From assembly GCA_036877525.1 (NCBI GenBank), contig JAZGTH010000007.1:12168501-12232500 (forward strand): a stretch of 64,000 bases of DNA, read 5' to 3'. This DNA comes from Chromobotia macracanthus (lineage: Eukaryota > Chordata > Actinopteri > Cypriniformes > Botiidae). Below are positions 1 to 12,714 of the stretch, piece after piece. The first letter of the stretch is position 1. Each line of letters starts with the position of its first letter. A program made the translations under genes and the position numbers. The notes beneath the pieces are model-generated. The model was not told where the DNA came from and searched no databases. It saw nothing but the letters and a program-made list of their open reading frames with translations.

Positions 1-2883
1 CTTTGTGGAACCCATTACAACAACTGGTATTATCTATTGCTTTATAGACCAAACTATTACACCTCTGTTAAGGTACATGTCATTGGCTGCTTTTATTTGC
101 TAGGCTCTACCCTCAAGTGAGCTGCTGTTGTTTTTTGTGATACCTCAGGGTGTGAAGGCTGCCTCAAATGATAATATTACACTACTCTCCAATCTGTGAC
201 TTGATTTGGCCAGAATTTGTAACATTGCACATATTCTGCTATGAACATTTTAAAAAAGTTAACAGGTGTGCATTATTCCATAAAAATGTTTTTGTAATCT
301 TTCATCAAGAAATGATAACTTGCTCCACATCTTTTGATTTTGGCTGATGTTATTCCTCTTAATTTATTTTTAAATCCCTCCCCTTAAATTTTTATCATCT
401 GGCTTACAAATGTAATTTAATTTTTACTTTAATATCTCATCTAAAGACCCTGGTAACTTACTAAACCACTTTAAAAATAAGTATATGTCATTGAAAATGC
501 TGGAATGTCAAAACATTTTTTTGTTTTTATATTCCTGGTGTGACAAGGTGTATAGAAAAATGTGAATGCAGTATGTTGTGTGTAAATGTGACTTGATCAA
601 CTGACATTCCACAGTGGAGCTCTTGTGAGTATCATTGCCTATTGACCTGCTGGGACTTTTGGCTGAGGCTGTTCTAAAGGTCTGTATGGATGATGGATGC
701 CGGGCTGATCTGCACGGTTCTAATTGTCTGTTCTCTGTAAGCTGACGTTATCGGCAGCTGCCACGCGCTCAAATGCTGAGACGCCACCCCTGAACAGCTA
801 ACCAGAGTGGACTAATTGCAATGGCCTTTTCACCATCTCGATTTAACCACTGTTAGCACACGCGCACAGGGAAAGAGGTGCTCATACACAAACACACACA
901 ATCTTTCTTGTTCCCACAGATGGACCCATATGGACTATAGCCTGCCCCTGTATCACTCTCAAATCAGTCTCTTCCAGGGAGTGTTTAACAGAGAAACATG
1001 TTGACCTCCAGTGTACACCCCTACCTGCCAGCCATAACCCGATTTCAGCAGCCATTTAAGAGGGCAGGGAGGCATGGATGGTGGGGGTTGAAGGTTTAGT
1101 GGTACTAGAGGGTGCTGGCAGCCAGGCTGGTCTTCCTGACATGAGATCAATAATGTTTGTACTTGTGGTGCAGTCAGGCTGCAGTGGCTGACAGCATTAC
1201 ACGTGCCATAATTGGACCAAACATGCAGCCAGGCCAACCCCACTGCCCTCAACCACCCTAATATCAGCCCCCACGCCCATTCCCAAACCAGATTCCCCTC
1301 CCTACACACACACACAGGTTCTGTCACACTTGTCATATGTCACCCCAAATCTCTAGTGTCTCCACAGGAGATTGGTCAGTCCTTACTCTCTTTCTTTTGC
1401 TTTAGCTTTTTTTTTCTCTCTTTCTTTCCAGCAGCCATGCAAATGTCCACTTAAATATATGAATGCCAACCATATTAGGGCTGTTATTTATGCTTTATGC
1501 AAAAGAAAGATCTGTGTCATCTAAGGATTTCATGGAAATAAAGTCACCGCTTATTTGCAAAGAGGAAATGAAGCTGCCTGTAGAAAAAAAATGATTTGGT
1601 TCAGCTTATTAAAATAGAGGGGAAGAATACACAAGCATCTTCCAAAGAATAACAAACAATAGACTAGCTGTGGATAAGATGACTAGAGGTCTATATGCCA
1701 CACGAAATGAATAACACCAAAATGTAAAATATTGCAGCTGGGTGGTCCCTCACCCTGTTTCCAATCTCAAAGATTTTTGTATCGTGGTCTCACATGGGGA
1801 CTTGCATATTTCTTGAGCAAATATTGACCAAATCCTTCGCTTGAATTTCAAATGAATGACTTTCATTCAAAGCCATGACTGAAATGCTGCAAAGCAGCTG
1901 TAAAGCAGCAGCAATTGCCAACAAGTGTGATAATTCCCTCATCTGCAATATGGGAGATCCGTTGTTGTATTCTTTCATATGTTTTCTGTATCTTTCCACA
2001 GTTTTATCTAAAAAGCTGGACAGCATCTCTAGATTTCATTGGATAGTCCTTTTGAAACCTAAACGGTGTAAGTATGCAGCTGTTTCCTGATTTACTTTAT
2101 CTAAAGAATGAAGGGCTTAAGCACAATCCCATAAAAAGAGGAATTTTACTTTCCTTGAAGAGATGACAGCGATATTTGGCCCAGCGAGACTAAAAGGTTT
2201 TCCTTCCCTAACAGTTGGGAAGCCGTATGACTGTCATTTCTTTATCTGTGGTGTTGTAAAGCTTTTGGATTTCATGTATCAAATAACAACATGAAAGATT
2301 TAAAGAATCTTAATCAGATTAACAATCGTTCACATATTAAAACAAAAACATTGGTAATTTAGCATCAAAATGCACCAATTAGGACAGGTTTGTTTATGAT
2401 GCAACCCACCACACAACAGTGTGGCCCTTTTTTTTACACATGCCTAACCAAATTAGCAGCTTTAAGCGCACTTGTTATTGTAAATGAGTTATTTCATTTC
2501 TTTAAGTGAACAGTTCATCCAAGAAGGAAAATATATTCAATCTTATTCACACTTCTGTATATTCTAGCATGCCACTCCACAATAGGTGACAAATTAGATT
2601 TAATGACATGCAGTATCATTGATGAATCATCTTCACGTGGCTCATTGTAATATTCTTATTAAAGTGTGGACTATTTTTATGTTTCTTTTTAATCATTTGT
2701 TGAAGACTGACTGCTCCATCCTTTTAAACAATTTTACTTTGAACATTTATTTTGAACGTTTTAAAAATGTTACATTTTGTAGACACTGTATTAACACTAT
2801 TGCTTGGTTTTAAGAGCATTGTTTTTTTTAAGAACATCACATTTTTTTAATTCTGTTTTTATTTTTTAAAATGTTACACTAAC
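1..2883. other. Intergenic, no gene recognised
   Basis: This stretch is AT-rich with stop codons in all frames and no recognisable domain. The short open frames have random-looking translations. Around 2507-2535 there is a short piece resembling the 'GTTCA(C)CCAA' arm of a common cyprinid inverted repeat, too degraded to place. The only part that stands out is the more GC-balanced block at 605-870, listed separately. Confidence 0.6.
605..870. promoter_or_regulatory. Candidate conserved non-coding element
   Basis: This is a GC-balanced island in AT-rich surroundings, free of simple repeats and of open frames that make sense. It contains an E-box-type CAGCTG (757-762) and AATTG/TAATTG motifs of the homeodomain-binding kind. 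It lies in what appears to be the gene desert downstream of kcnj3, where vertebrates keep regulatory elements. The call rests on composition only; conservation is not tested. Confidence 0.2.
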
Positions 2884-2889
2884 GCATAT

Positions 2890-2979
<90 letters not shown>

Positions 2980-2987
2980 ATATATGC
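2884..2987. repeat. (AT)n microsatellite flanked by inverted arms
   Basis: About 75 bp of nearly pure AT dinucleotide repeat with one AAA interruption near 2931. The ends are GCATATAACAT on the left and ATGTTATATATGC on the right, which are inverted copies apart from a 2-bp length difference. The whole block can therefore fold into a cruciform-like hairpin. Confidence 0.9.
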
Positions 2988-5900
2988 CTGCATATATATA
3001 CAGTTTCACTTTCATGGACTTTTAGTTTGTTCACTGTCAGTGTCCTGTTTCCTTTGTCTTAGTTTCTCACCCTTAATCGGTTTCCATGGACACTCATTAA
3101 CAATCACACCTGTTTGTAATTAGGTCATTACACCTGTCTATTTAAATTACTCCTTTGTTTCCCTTCTGGGTCCAATATTTGTTTGTGCATGTAAGTAAAG
3201 CATTTTTGAACTTGTGAAGCTTTAGACACAGTTGTGTCAAGAAATGGTTCATTATGCAAAGCTTTACAAATCAGAGCTTGAGGAGGGCCTCTGCTGGTTA
3301 AAGTGAGGGAAAGTGCTCACAAAATGTTTCGCAATCAAACAAAACATTAATCACAGAAACAAAATAAATCGATGAAAGTCATTATGAAGTAGTCTAGGAT
3401 TCATTATAACCACAGACTTTGTTTAAGGCCATATAATTGCATAATAATTGCATAATTTTAAAGTCGTGATTTAGGTCATAAATATTAGACTTCACATCAA
3501 ACAACAAATACATTTTCAGCCGTATTGGGTGAAATCAAATGAAAGTGTTCCCACATTTCCGAACGCTCTATTTGCAACGGGTTTCATGACAGTCTCACAA
3601 TTCACAACAATATAACTAAACTCTCACAATACAGACCACAATGGTGAACCCTGTGTCACGTTTTTAAACCCTTGAGTATGAAGCAGTCACGTGCATGTCT
3701 GTGAAATGAAGCTTTGGACGTCACTGGTCACATGATTTTGATAGAACAAATCAAGCATCGATACAAAGCTTTTTTGATGCATGCCTCTAAGCTTTGGTGT
3801 CACGGCTAACATCACTAATTACCTGTTCTGTGTTTAAACCTAGTTTTATTTTGAACCTTACTCTCATCATTGTCTTCATCACTGGAACCATTACATTACA
3901 ATATGATATACTGTTTAAAAGAACTTTGAGGAAACAGTTAAGATACCTTTATGTTTTAGATTTGTCAAATAGCTCACTATTTCTCTACGTAGTTTAATTT
4001 ATTAAGCTGAGCATTGGTAAGACTAAGTAAAACACAATAGCCAATAAAATAACAGCATACATGCAAATACAGTTGATCTGTTAGAGATAAGAGGTGGCTA
4101 ACATTGACAATGCTTGAGGAAATGGAACTAATCACACACAAGCAGTTGGATGCACACACAGCTATGGGACTAACGTCACTTCTGCTGCCACTTTGTCAGA
4201 ACCCCTTTCCCTACAGAATTTGTGTTTACATGTACTCTGGTTCACTGGCCTAAAATATGTACTTAACAAACAAGGAGATGGGGGAGGGGTGGAGAGAGGG
4301 CAAGGGAGACATGGGGGGTGGGGGGGGTCTGTGGCAGGTCTGTGTTAAGTGATCTGTATTCCATGTGAGTCCACAGTTCCCTAACCCTGTGAAATTAACA
4401 ACACATCCCTCCTCTGTGACCTCCGACCTTTCACATAATACCACATCCAACCAGCGCCATGCATGAGTGTGTCTGTGTAATGTAAAAGGGACCCAAAATG
4501 CCCATGTCAATGTTTTCATTAAACACTGCCTGGAGAGGCAAAGTTCTGCTGCTAAACCAGAGACCACAACATCCTTTCCCTCTAACCGAAAATAATATTA
4601 TATTCTCTCTGAGAGGAATTACATTTCTTTTAACATTTTATCTCATAATACCAGTAATCAGTGGATATATTCTGCTCAAAAAGTGTTCAGAACATTTATG
4701 GGTTGTATTTCACCCCAAAATCAAAAAAAAAAAGAATGACACAAGAAAGTACATTTTGTTTAAAGAAAATTACCCACAATTGTATTCTAAATCAACATCA
4801 ATTTACTGTGATACAAGTTTACAAATTACTGTGATACTAAAACTGAACGTTCACGAGTGGGGCCCAGGTAAAATGTTTATGGGTGGGGCCTAGGAAAATG
4901 ATTACAGATGAGCCCCCTCTCCCAGGATCGATAAGTAGGCTTAGAGCAGTGTTTCCCAACCTTTTTTAATGTAATCTTTAATGTTTTCTTAAAAAGAAAC
5001 TAAGCAGTTTTAAACTACTTCAATATGGTATTTTATAGGCTTAATAAAATAAAATCTTTCAAAATACACTCTGGAATCTGCCAATCTGTTAATTTGTTGA
5101 TCACCGTCAGACCAGTCAAGGTGTTTGCTGTTTGCCTGAAGCTATGTATTAGCAGCAGCAGTAATAAATTTGTAAATAATTTCTTGTAAATTAAAATAGT
5201 CAGTTTCTTGCATAGAATGATCATTTCACTTCATAAGACCTCAATATATTTTGAAGAGCTGCAGGGATTATTTTTGTGTCTGTATCTGTTTATTCTGACA
5301 CTCAAAGAGTTGTTATTGTTGGACTTGCATTTTCTGAATCATCAAAGACAAAAAAATTGTTCTTATTGTTCTACTGAGGAAAAATGTCACCTACACCTTG
5401 AATGGCCTAAAAGTGAGTAAATTAACAATACCTTTACGCATCCCTTGGTGTGCATGTACTGTAGCACTGGTTAGGGGTCAATGCCATAAAGAGCCAGAGA
5501 TAGTAACATGTAATATCACAGAGAGAATAGATAAATTGTAAAGTCTACATCATGGTGGTGTCTGTTGTAGTAGTCTTTGTTGTATTGCTTTAATTTAATT
5601 TGATTAAAAACATTGGATTACAGTGTTTTTAGAATACAGTAAATATATTTTGTATTAAACTAATGAGAAGCTGATTAGAGAACAATAATAAATAATAATA
5701 ACATAATAATATATTAAAACATATTCTCACCTCGATAATAATATTAATATTTAAATAAAAGCTAAAAAAGTAAAACATCCAGCTTCATAACATAATAGTC
5801 AAAATAGGCTTTTATTTTTTATGCAACATATTTTATCTTTTCATTTTTTTAATGTCACACACAAATCTGCACATCAAACACTGGTCTTGAACAAAGTGTG

Positions 5901-6599
5901 GGAGTTTCATATCTAGGATGAGGTATTAAATTACGGATAAGAGGTGCTGAAAGAGTGTTTAGTGAACATAATTTCCCACAGACCACCTGGAGGATGACAG
6001 CTTACAGTTGAGTGAGACTCAACTACTCCACCACTAAAGCAAAGATTGGCAGCTGAGAGTAGAACCTGCAAACTGACCTGCACGTGAGACCTCCACACCT
6101 CTGCCTCATAATCACCAGTCTGAGGGAGGCGGCCGATCACTAAAAGGCAGTGGCAGCCATTAGAGAGCTGCTTAAAACTCCACTTAAATATCTCTTTATG
6201 GGTGATTACTTAAACTGGGGTTTGGTATTTAAATGACACTTTCAGAGGCTTTCACATGTAGTAATTCAATTGCTTGCTGGTGTTGAATGAGGCTTGTTAC
6301 AAAAGATGAACAAACATCAGCTAGAGGTGGTGATGGGTTTCTGGAGACAGCTGTACCCACAGCCAACATCCTTGATAAAAACAAGAAGGCTATTACTTTC
6401 CATTTTGTCTTTCTATTGCTTTTCACTGTACATCTCTATTTGTTTTAATGACATGCCTTTTTATATAAAATCAGTTTCTGAAGGAATTAAACACTTGTGT
6501 CTAAAGTGACAGTCTTTTTAAAGCAGATAACAAAGATGGACATGCTGTTATGCTTATCAGATTTTTTTCCAGTGGTGGAATGAAAAGGCACTTACGTGA
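2988..6599. other. Intergenic, scattered repeat scraps, no gene
   Basis: No coding feature is supported. 3001-3200 is pyrimidine-rich text resembling the ends of teleost LTR-type repeats but lacks both ends. A G-rich tract lies at 4280-4327 (listed separately). A 'CAGTGTTTCCCAACC' type dispersed-repeat scrap sits near 4950. The 131-codon open frame at 4498-4893 is low-complexity and does not resemble a protein family. Confidence 0.55.
4280..4327 (+). other. G-rich tract with quadruplex potential
   Basis: The plus strand carries G-runs of 5, 4, 3, 3, 6 and 7 within 48 bp, separated by one to about eight bases. This satisfies the usual four-run G-quadruplex pattern more than once. It is a sequence property only; no gene or promoter is visible beside it. 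Confidence 0.6.
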
Positions 6600-6870
6600 A
6601 AGTGTGTGTTGCTTGTCCATGGCTCGGGTCCCCCAGCAGGGAAAGGCTTGGATCAGTGGAGACAGCCGCTAGCCTGGGGTTACCCAGGCCGGCATGCCAA
6701 TGCTGTGACAGGAAACAGGGGTGATGGAGTGGAAAGCAGACAGCAGAATTTGTGAATGTTGTAGTGGCCCTTCAGAACAGCTGAAGCATTTAAAGGTGGA
6801 TGCCGCTAACCTGCCTGCAAGCAGAGCAGGGCCGAGAGGTGGCAGGACACTACTGAGTGCATAACTTTCT
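6600..6870. promoter_or_regulatory. Candidate conserved non-coding element
   Basis: GC-balanced block between AT-rich flanks, with no repeat signature and no long open frame. It contains GGGTTACCCAGGCC-like text near 6678 and a TTTAAAGGTGG near 6790. The different base composition is the only evidence for a function. Confidence 0.2.
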
Positions 6871-8607
6871 GTTTTGTTACACTAGCAGAAAGGATGCAGC
6901 TTGGTTACTGACTATGTGTCATGTGGAATGACAGCTGCTAATTAAAATATTTTTTACAAATGTGTAAGGAATTGTTAAGACAAAAATAAACATTTTCATT
7001 TACTCACCCTCATCACATTCCAAACCTCAGAAATCATTCTGAAATTACAGCTGCAGATATTAATTTGGTACCAGCCTTGAACCTAACACTGAACCTCACC
7101 TATACCATATTAAGCCTATGTAGTTATTATTCAGTACTACACTGAGTACGTGTACATATTCTAAAATAAAGGTCAACCCATTTTTTTAAATAAATATTTT
7201 TCAAATGTGACTAATTAAAGTAATTTACACACTGTGTATGATTAAATGTAATTGACATCAAATCTCAACAAATATGAACTACAGGTAAAATACCGCTTGC
7301 CATGTAACATTTGGGCCGGCCCTAGCATTTTGGGTGCCCTAAGCAGATTTCAAATGAGGCCCCATACTCCAATGGACATAAAATATTCATCTTCTATTCA
7401 TCTTCCACAAATACATCAGACTGCTGTATATGTCAAATTAACAATACAATGTTGTGCTTGAATACCTTTTTAATTAATGTGTGTATAGACACAATATAAT
7501 TCCAATTTGCATGTTTGATCAATGTAAATAGTATACATACAATGCAGCTAGTAAAGCTTTAAAACAGTGCATGATCTTCAAAAGATAAGAGTTTAACAAA
7601 GCAGAAGCCTAAAAGCAGAACAGCAGAAGTGGTAATTACAGACAAAAAGTTTGTAACTGTAAATAAATATTTATATATAAACAAACTTGAAGACTGTAAA
7701 TAAAGTGCAAAAAAAGCATCAACATTCCAATTACAGATTAACAAAAGAAATATTACATACTAAAATAATATATATAATAAATGAACATTAAAAATTTCAT
7801 AACAGTACACATGAACGTGATATTGTAACCAGATAAAATGAATTATGCCATCAAGGCATTTATGTATTACTCTTAATGTTAGTTTTGACATTATTGAAAT
7901 CAAAAGCAGCTGTATGTTAAGTAAAGAATAAGTGGCAATGGGCCATTAAATTATTAGAAGAATAAGTCATAAGTCAGCTGTTTGTCCTTAAAATGCTTGT
8001 TTTAGTAGGTCTAATTTCTTATTCTCAGTCTCATTTCAAGCCACTGTTGCTAATTCCAAAACAAACTAAGGGAAGCTTGAGCCATCCATATGCAGTTATT
8101 AGAGAGAAAGTGTGTGGTGTTTGCAGTAATTAGAGTATCAATATTTATTTATTCGTCATATTTTTCTGTTATCTGCCATAATGAATAATGCAAAACCCAG
8201 AGAACAAGTAGGTATTTTTATATTTATTTATAGCAAATAAATAAATCTTTTTCATTCTATTTATTTATTAAAAATTTTGTTTTGGCAATGCTTTATTTTT
8301 TTAATTAAACTTGCTAAGATCGGTTGCTAAGTTTGACATTAAAACCATGGGGCTGTTGTCTCGTTGAGGAGCAGTGCACTGTGTAAGGCAGACCGCCGTT
8401 GTAGGAGCTTATTGTGAGTGGCAAAAGTATGAGGAAGACCGCTACTATACATAGACCTGGGTAAGCTGAACTATCAATGAACAGTTGTTATTTTTTATGG
8501 TTAATAAGATAAATTGGAGCAATAATAAGAACTCTACATATGCACACTACACTTTTTTCTTTTTTTTGTCCATTTTTAAGATTTTTTTTTTAATATTTTT
8601 ATAAAAA
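6871..8607. other. Intergenic with dispersed repeats
   Basis: No gene is seen. At 6991-7030 there is one arm of the common cyprinid MITE that reads TTTACTCACCCTCAT (a second, larger piece is at 63497-63645). 7308-7470 begins GGGCCGGCCCTAGCATTTTG, a dispersed fish repeat I recognise by sight but cannot name with confidence. The rest is AT-rich and featureless. Confidence 0.5.
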
Positions 8608-8620
8608 TTTTTTTTTTTTT

Positions 8621-8651
<31 letters not shown>

Positions 8652-8653
8652 GG
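8608..8653 (+). repeat. Abutting T23 and G23 homopolymers
   Basis: Twenty-three T residues (8608-8630) are followed without interruption by twenty-three G residues (8631-8653). Just upstream lie further T-rich runs. The minus strand reads C-run then A-run. The exact run lengths are the least reliable bases in the window, since homopolymers are error-prone in sequencing and assembly. Confidence 0.9.
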
Positions 8654-9031
8654 CATTGGAAGTCATGTGCCCAAATACAGGTGGGATTAGATAAAAATGG
8701 CACTTCACAAGAGCCTGGAAAACGTTTTGTATTGAATACATTTTCTATGAAAAGGACAAAGCAATTCTCTTTTTTTATAAATAAAAAAACATTGAGCAGA
8801 CAATAATTTTTTAACTTCTTTTATTGTACAAAAAAACATTGTTGTGTGTGTGTATGCTCTGTCTTTGAATAGTTGTATTGGGAAAGTGATTCTTAAAACA
8901 ACAGGAAGAAATGTAAAAATGACGTAACGATTTCTATTTAAAGCGGTGCGCCCGAGCAGTTTGAGCTGTGTATTCTGCATACAGACACTGATCGGCAACC
9001 TTACGCTCGAGTCAAGCAGTGATTGACAGCG

Positions 9032-9112
9032 TTTGAAACATTGTGAAATTGACAGAGCATTGAAACATTGTGAAACTGACAGAGCATTGAAACATTGTAA
9101 AATTGACGGAGC
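9032..9112 (+). repeat. 27-bp tandem repeat, three copies
   Basis: Three consecutive 27-bp units (9032-9058, 9059-9085, 9086-9112) share the core TGAAACATTGTGAAA and end in GGAGC or AGAGC. They differ at a few positions each. Because 27 is a multiple of three, the units remain in one reading frame, but the surrounding frame is short and shows no recognisable protein. Confidence 0.85.
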
Positions 9113-9924
9113 ACTAATCCAGTGGCGTGGAGCACTGTTATACGGGAAAATAGGGGTAGTGAATCAGACAGTAAATAAGTGTGTTCTACTTCAAGTGGTG
9201 CTGGGCTGCCGAGTATAACGAGCATCACAGTACCGTGCATGAGATTATAAATGCACTCGAATGGCTATACTCTGATTAGTCTGCACTATTGGGGGTGCTG
9301 CAAGTGTGAGGCATTTTTGGGGGTGGGGTGCAACCCCTTTAGACACGCCCCCGATATTGACGCAGTTGTTAAATTGACACAGGGACTCCCTAATCCCCTG
9401 ATAGCCCTGTTGAAGTCTCTACGTCATTCTGGGGCAGAGCTATGACATTACAAAGATCTGCCCGATGTTAAGTCTATGCGATTTTTTTACGGAAGTCTAA
9501 GGGAAGTTGCTAGAGTACTGTAGGGTACTGGTTGCTAGTGTGTGGCTATGAAGTATTAATGTCGCCATTTGTTGCTGATATGAGCCCACCCCCAAGTCTC
9601 TACAACAATGTGAAGCTGTGAAATTGAAAATAAAAGCAATATTTTGAAGAAATTGTACTATTTCCATGATAAAAAGGAATAAGTACATTTCTAATAAAAA
9701 ACTATTCTCTGGTAAAAACACTGATGTATGGAAATTGACACTCTACCAAGATTCCTACTTCACCCTTGATATTTCCCACTAGCTCTACATTAAAACTTTT
9801 GACTTACCAGCTTTGACATGCTGAGACATTTAAGAAATCATAACATAAGAGGTGTGGGTGGAGCCTGCTTCCTTAGGTCAACAGAAATACCAGCCTATGA
9901 CTGGGCAGCCAGACAACAAAGTTA
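9113..9924. repeat. Dispersed repeat-like block, family unnamed
   Basis: 9260-9600 has text of the kind found in high-copy cyprinid repeats, such as CTCTACGTCATTCTGGGGC and GTTGCTAGAGTACTGTAGGG. No termini are obvious and no open frame resembles a transposase or reverse transcriptase. 9600-9924 shows nothing further. Confidence 0.4.
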
Positions 9925-10190
9925 AAGCGTTTACATGTTTAAAATAAAGGGATATCTATCAAAAATGTCAGTCAGTCAGATGTGCGCACATGAATAAACT
10001 GACAGAACGTCACTATAGGCTTTTACGTGCAACATGTAAAAGCCTACATGCACAACTGCCTGTGCTGATCAGATTTTCAGTAAGCCATTTATGATCTTAC
10101 ACTGATAAAAGAAATCAGTGTAATGTTTACATGACTTTACATGTTATCCGCTTAAGCATAACTGGAGTAAGACTGTGCATGTAAACACAC
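9925..10190. repeat. Foldback element with internal hairpin
   Basis: The block is bracketed by CGTTTACATG near 9927 and an inverted CATGTAAAC near 10175, so the ends can pair. Inside it, 10016-10026 and 10036-10046 form a perfect 11-bp stem (TAGGCTTTTAC / GTAAAAGCCTA) around a 9-base loop. This fits a non-autonomous DNA transposon, but no target duplication was found. Confidence 0.45.
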
Positions 10191-11547
10191 TCATTCATAA
10201 GTCAGCCATTGTTGCCATAACTGTCAGATCATCCATGAAACTGCCAAACATGGATTGAGTAATTAGCCAGGTAATATTACATACATCAGTTAATAAAGCA
10301 GTGATCTGAACCCTACTATGGCTCTAAATGTGCATGAAGAACTAGCAATGAGCTTAATTCATTAACACACTATAAGCTAAAGCTCTCCCCCTCAAAGAAA
10401 GATATAGCAAAGATCTCTCCATCTGAATGAAAACCGCCACATACCTGTGTGGGCTCTTATAATGACAAATTGAGAATAGAATGGGATAATCTTTGCTTAT
10501 CATTCCCCCAATAGTTTTCTGCCCTCTCTAAACACATCAACCAAATGGTAAACACTTTTCATGAATATGTTACAATGGTGGTAATAACTAACTATGGGAA
10601 ATGATAGATGAAGTATTATTTATGGGAAGCAGGAGGTTTTAAACCATAAAAATATGACATGTACACACACTGTCCATTTGTTTTAAAAAAGAAAAAAAAG
10701 AAAAATTTTTGTAAAGAAGATTGCAGTTACATATGCCTCTAAAATTTCTATATGTTGACAGAAAATCCACAATCTTTCTGTCCCTTTCTTTTTATATTCA
10801 AACAGAATATATTCTATTTATCATATCTGTGTGTATGCATTATCACACCTCTGAATATTTGAGTCTGGTTAATGAACATCTCTCTCTTCCGCTCTCCCCT
10901 TTCTCTCTCCAACAAATGCTGGTTTCTGTTAGAGTTTGTCTAATATGAAACAGGGCCATGGGGAAGGATTGCCAATGTTTGCCTGCAAGTTTACTCAGAG
11001 ATGAACCACAGATGAATCTTCCTCCTCCATATATATGTGGGAGACTTGATTTTAATTCACTATTAAAATACACCACACACACATAAGTGTCTCTCAAGGT
11101 TTAGAAACTCTTAAATATTTTTAAAGGTTGAATTAAAGACTAAAAGAGCGTACACTTGAACAGAGCCTCCAATTGTAAGTCTGCTTTTATTAACCTTTAC
11201 TGTCCCCTTAATCCACAACTCAAATTCTTTTTGAGAGTAAAATAATAAATATTAATCTGGCATACTTATTGTATCCTCCTTCACAGATACATTAGCTGAG
11301 AGATAAAAGCTTAAAACGTTGCTTGCTTTTGTTTATGGCTGGTTTGTATGCTGACACAAACGCCGTAAAATTCATGGTGGAATTCCACCAAAAAGGGGAA
11401 AACAATCATTTGGATAAAACGCACGGTTCATTCAACCCTAATTTTGGATTCAGCCAGCATATCATGGAGATTTTAACAGTCATAGAGAATTAACCCGGGT
11501 GGATCGCAGGGGGTCTTGCTCACTGATAGATGGAATTGCTGCTGTTC
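10191..11547. other. Intergenic, nothing recognised
   Basis: AT-rich sequence without protein-like open frames, transposon termini or notable motifs. The frames on both strands around 10721-11097 are short and low in information. Confidence 0.6.
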
Positions 11548-11609
11548 AGAGAGAGAGAGACAGAGAGAGAGACAGAGAGACACAAGAGAGAGAGAGAGAG
11601 AGAGAGAGA
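11548..11609 (+). repeat. (GA)n microsatellite, interrupted
   Basis: About 60 bp of GA dinucleotides broken by several CA interruptions, ending in an uninterrupted run of roughly 25 bp. The open frames overlapping it on both strands are by-products of the repeat. Confidence 0.9.
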
Positions 11610-12714
11610 TTTTATTTTCACCTATTGTTCCCGACCTTGACCTCTTATCTTTTTGCATAATCATGACAGTTATGCAGGAATATTTAGGCATTAATAATGA
11701 ATTGCATGAGGTTCACACCCTCTATTCAGAAATGGAACCTAGTGACCTTCACACTAGGTGCCTTCCTGTGCCAGTCATTATTTATTTGTTTTCTACCTAG
11801 TGCCACATACAATGTACTCAGTGTGCTTAAGTCATTCAGTGTGCATTTTTCAAAGTGCACGATACCTCTGTGTAAGCAGCAGACAAAATTTACATCATTA
11901 TTCACTATGTCCTGCTTCTCTTAAGCTGCAAAATGCGCTACAAAATTGTCTAGTGAAAAAAGAGGTTGTATGTTTCACATTCTGTGAGAATGTTTGGACA
12001 ATAAACATGTATGTTCATTACATGTAGGATGTAGGAACATGCCAACTTTGTAAGACAAAATAACAAAAAGAACAAAATTGCATCAGGAAAACAATATGAA
12101 ATGACAGTAGCTGCTAATATTTGTCTATAAAATACACTGGCATTAATGCTTGGGTTCTTGTGTGCTCTTTTGTTGTTGTAAAGTACAACAGTCATATTTT
12201 AAATGCTTTCCTTGACCCAGATACAAAATGTCCTCTACCTAAAAATGACTTTGTAAAAGTATTTAGTTTTCTGTCTTTCCTCGTCTGGGGCCTAACACCA
12301 TTAACATAACAATATTCAATGAGAAGCTTATTCAGTGTCACATATAGTGCAAAAGTCTGTATGTAGTAGGTAGATAGAGTTCCCACATAGTACAAAAGTC
12401 ACCTCTGTCACTTATTAAATACATAATCATCTCTCAGTCAATGTGAAGATAGGACATCAGCTCTCCATTTGCAGAGGAGCAGGCAGGAAAGAGGAGAGCA
12501 GTGTGAATATGGACAGGCAGATAAAAACGCATAAGCGGTGTCTATGAGGGAGATTACATCCTAAACAGGGGTGGAGGGAGAGGAATGTAATTGACCAGTA
12601 ATCATTTTGTGTGGACGGTGCATAGGTCCAGGCATAATCTCTGGCTAGTGGATGGAGGGTTATAGACTGATAGTGAAACCTTTGTATGTTTAATTCTACC
12701 CCAGCACTAAATTT
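11610..12714. other. Intergenic, nothing recognised
   Basis: No feature can be supported. The block becomes more GC-balanced from about 12440 on, leading into the open segments near 12.8 kb. Confidence 0.55.

Noticed and set aside
8547..8741. Minus-strand frame with proline and lysine runs
   Set aside because: It is the translation of the G23 and T-rich tracts.
9032..9112. CRISPR-like array
   Set aside because: The three units are directly adjacent with no spacers, and the genome is vertebrate.
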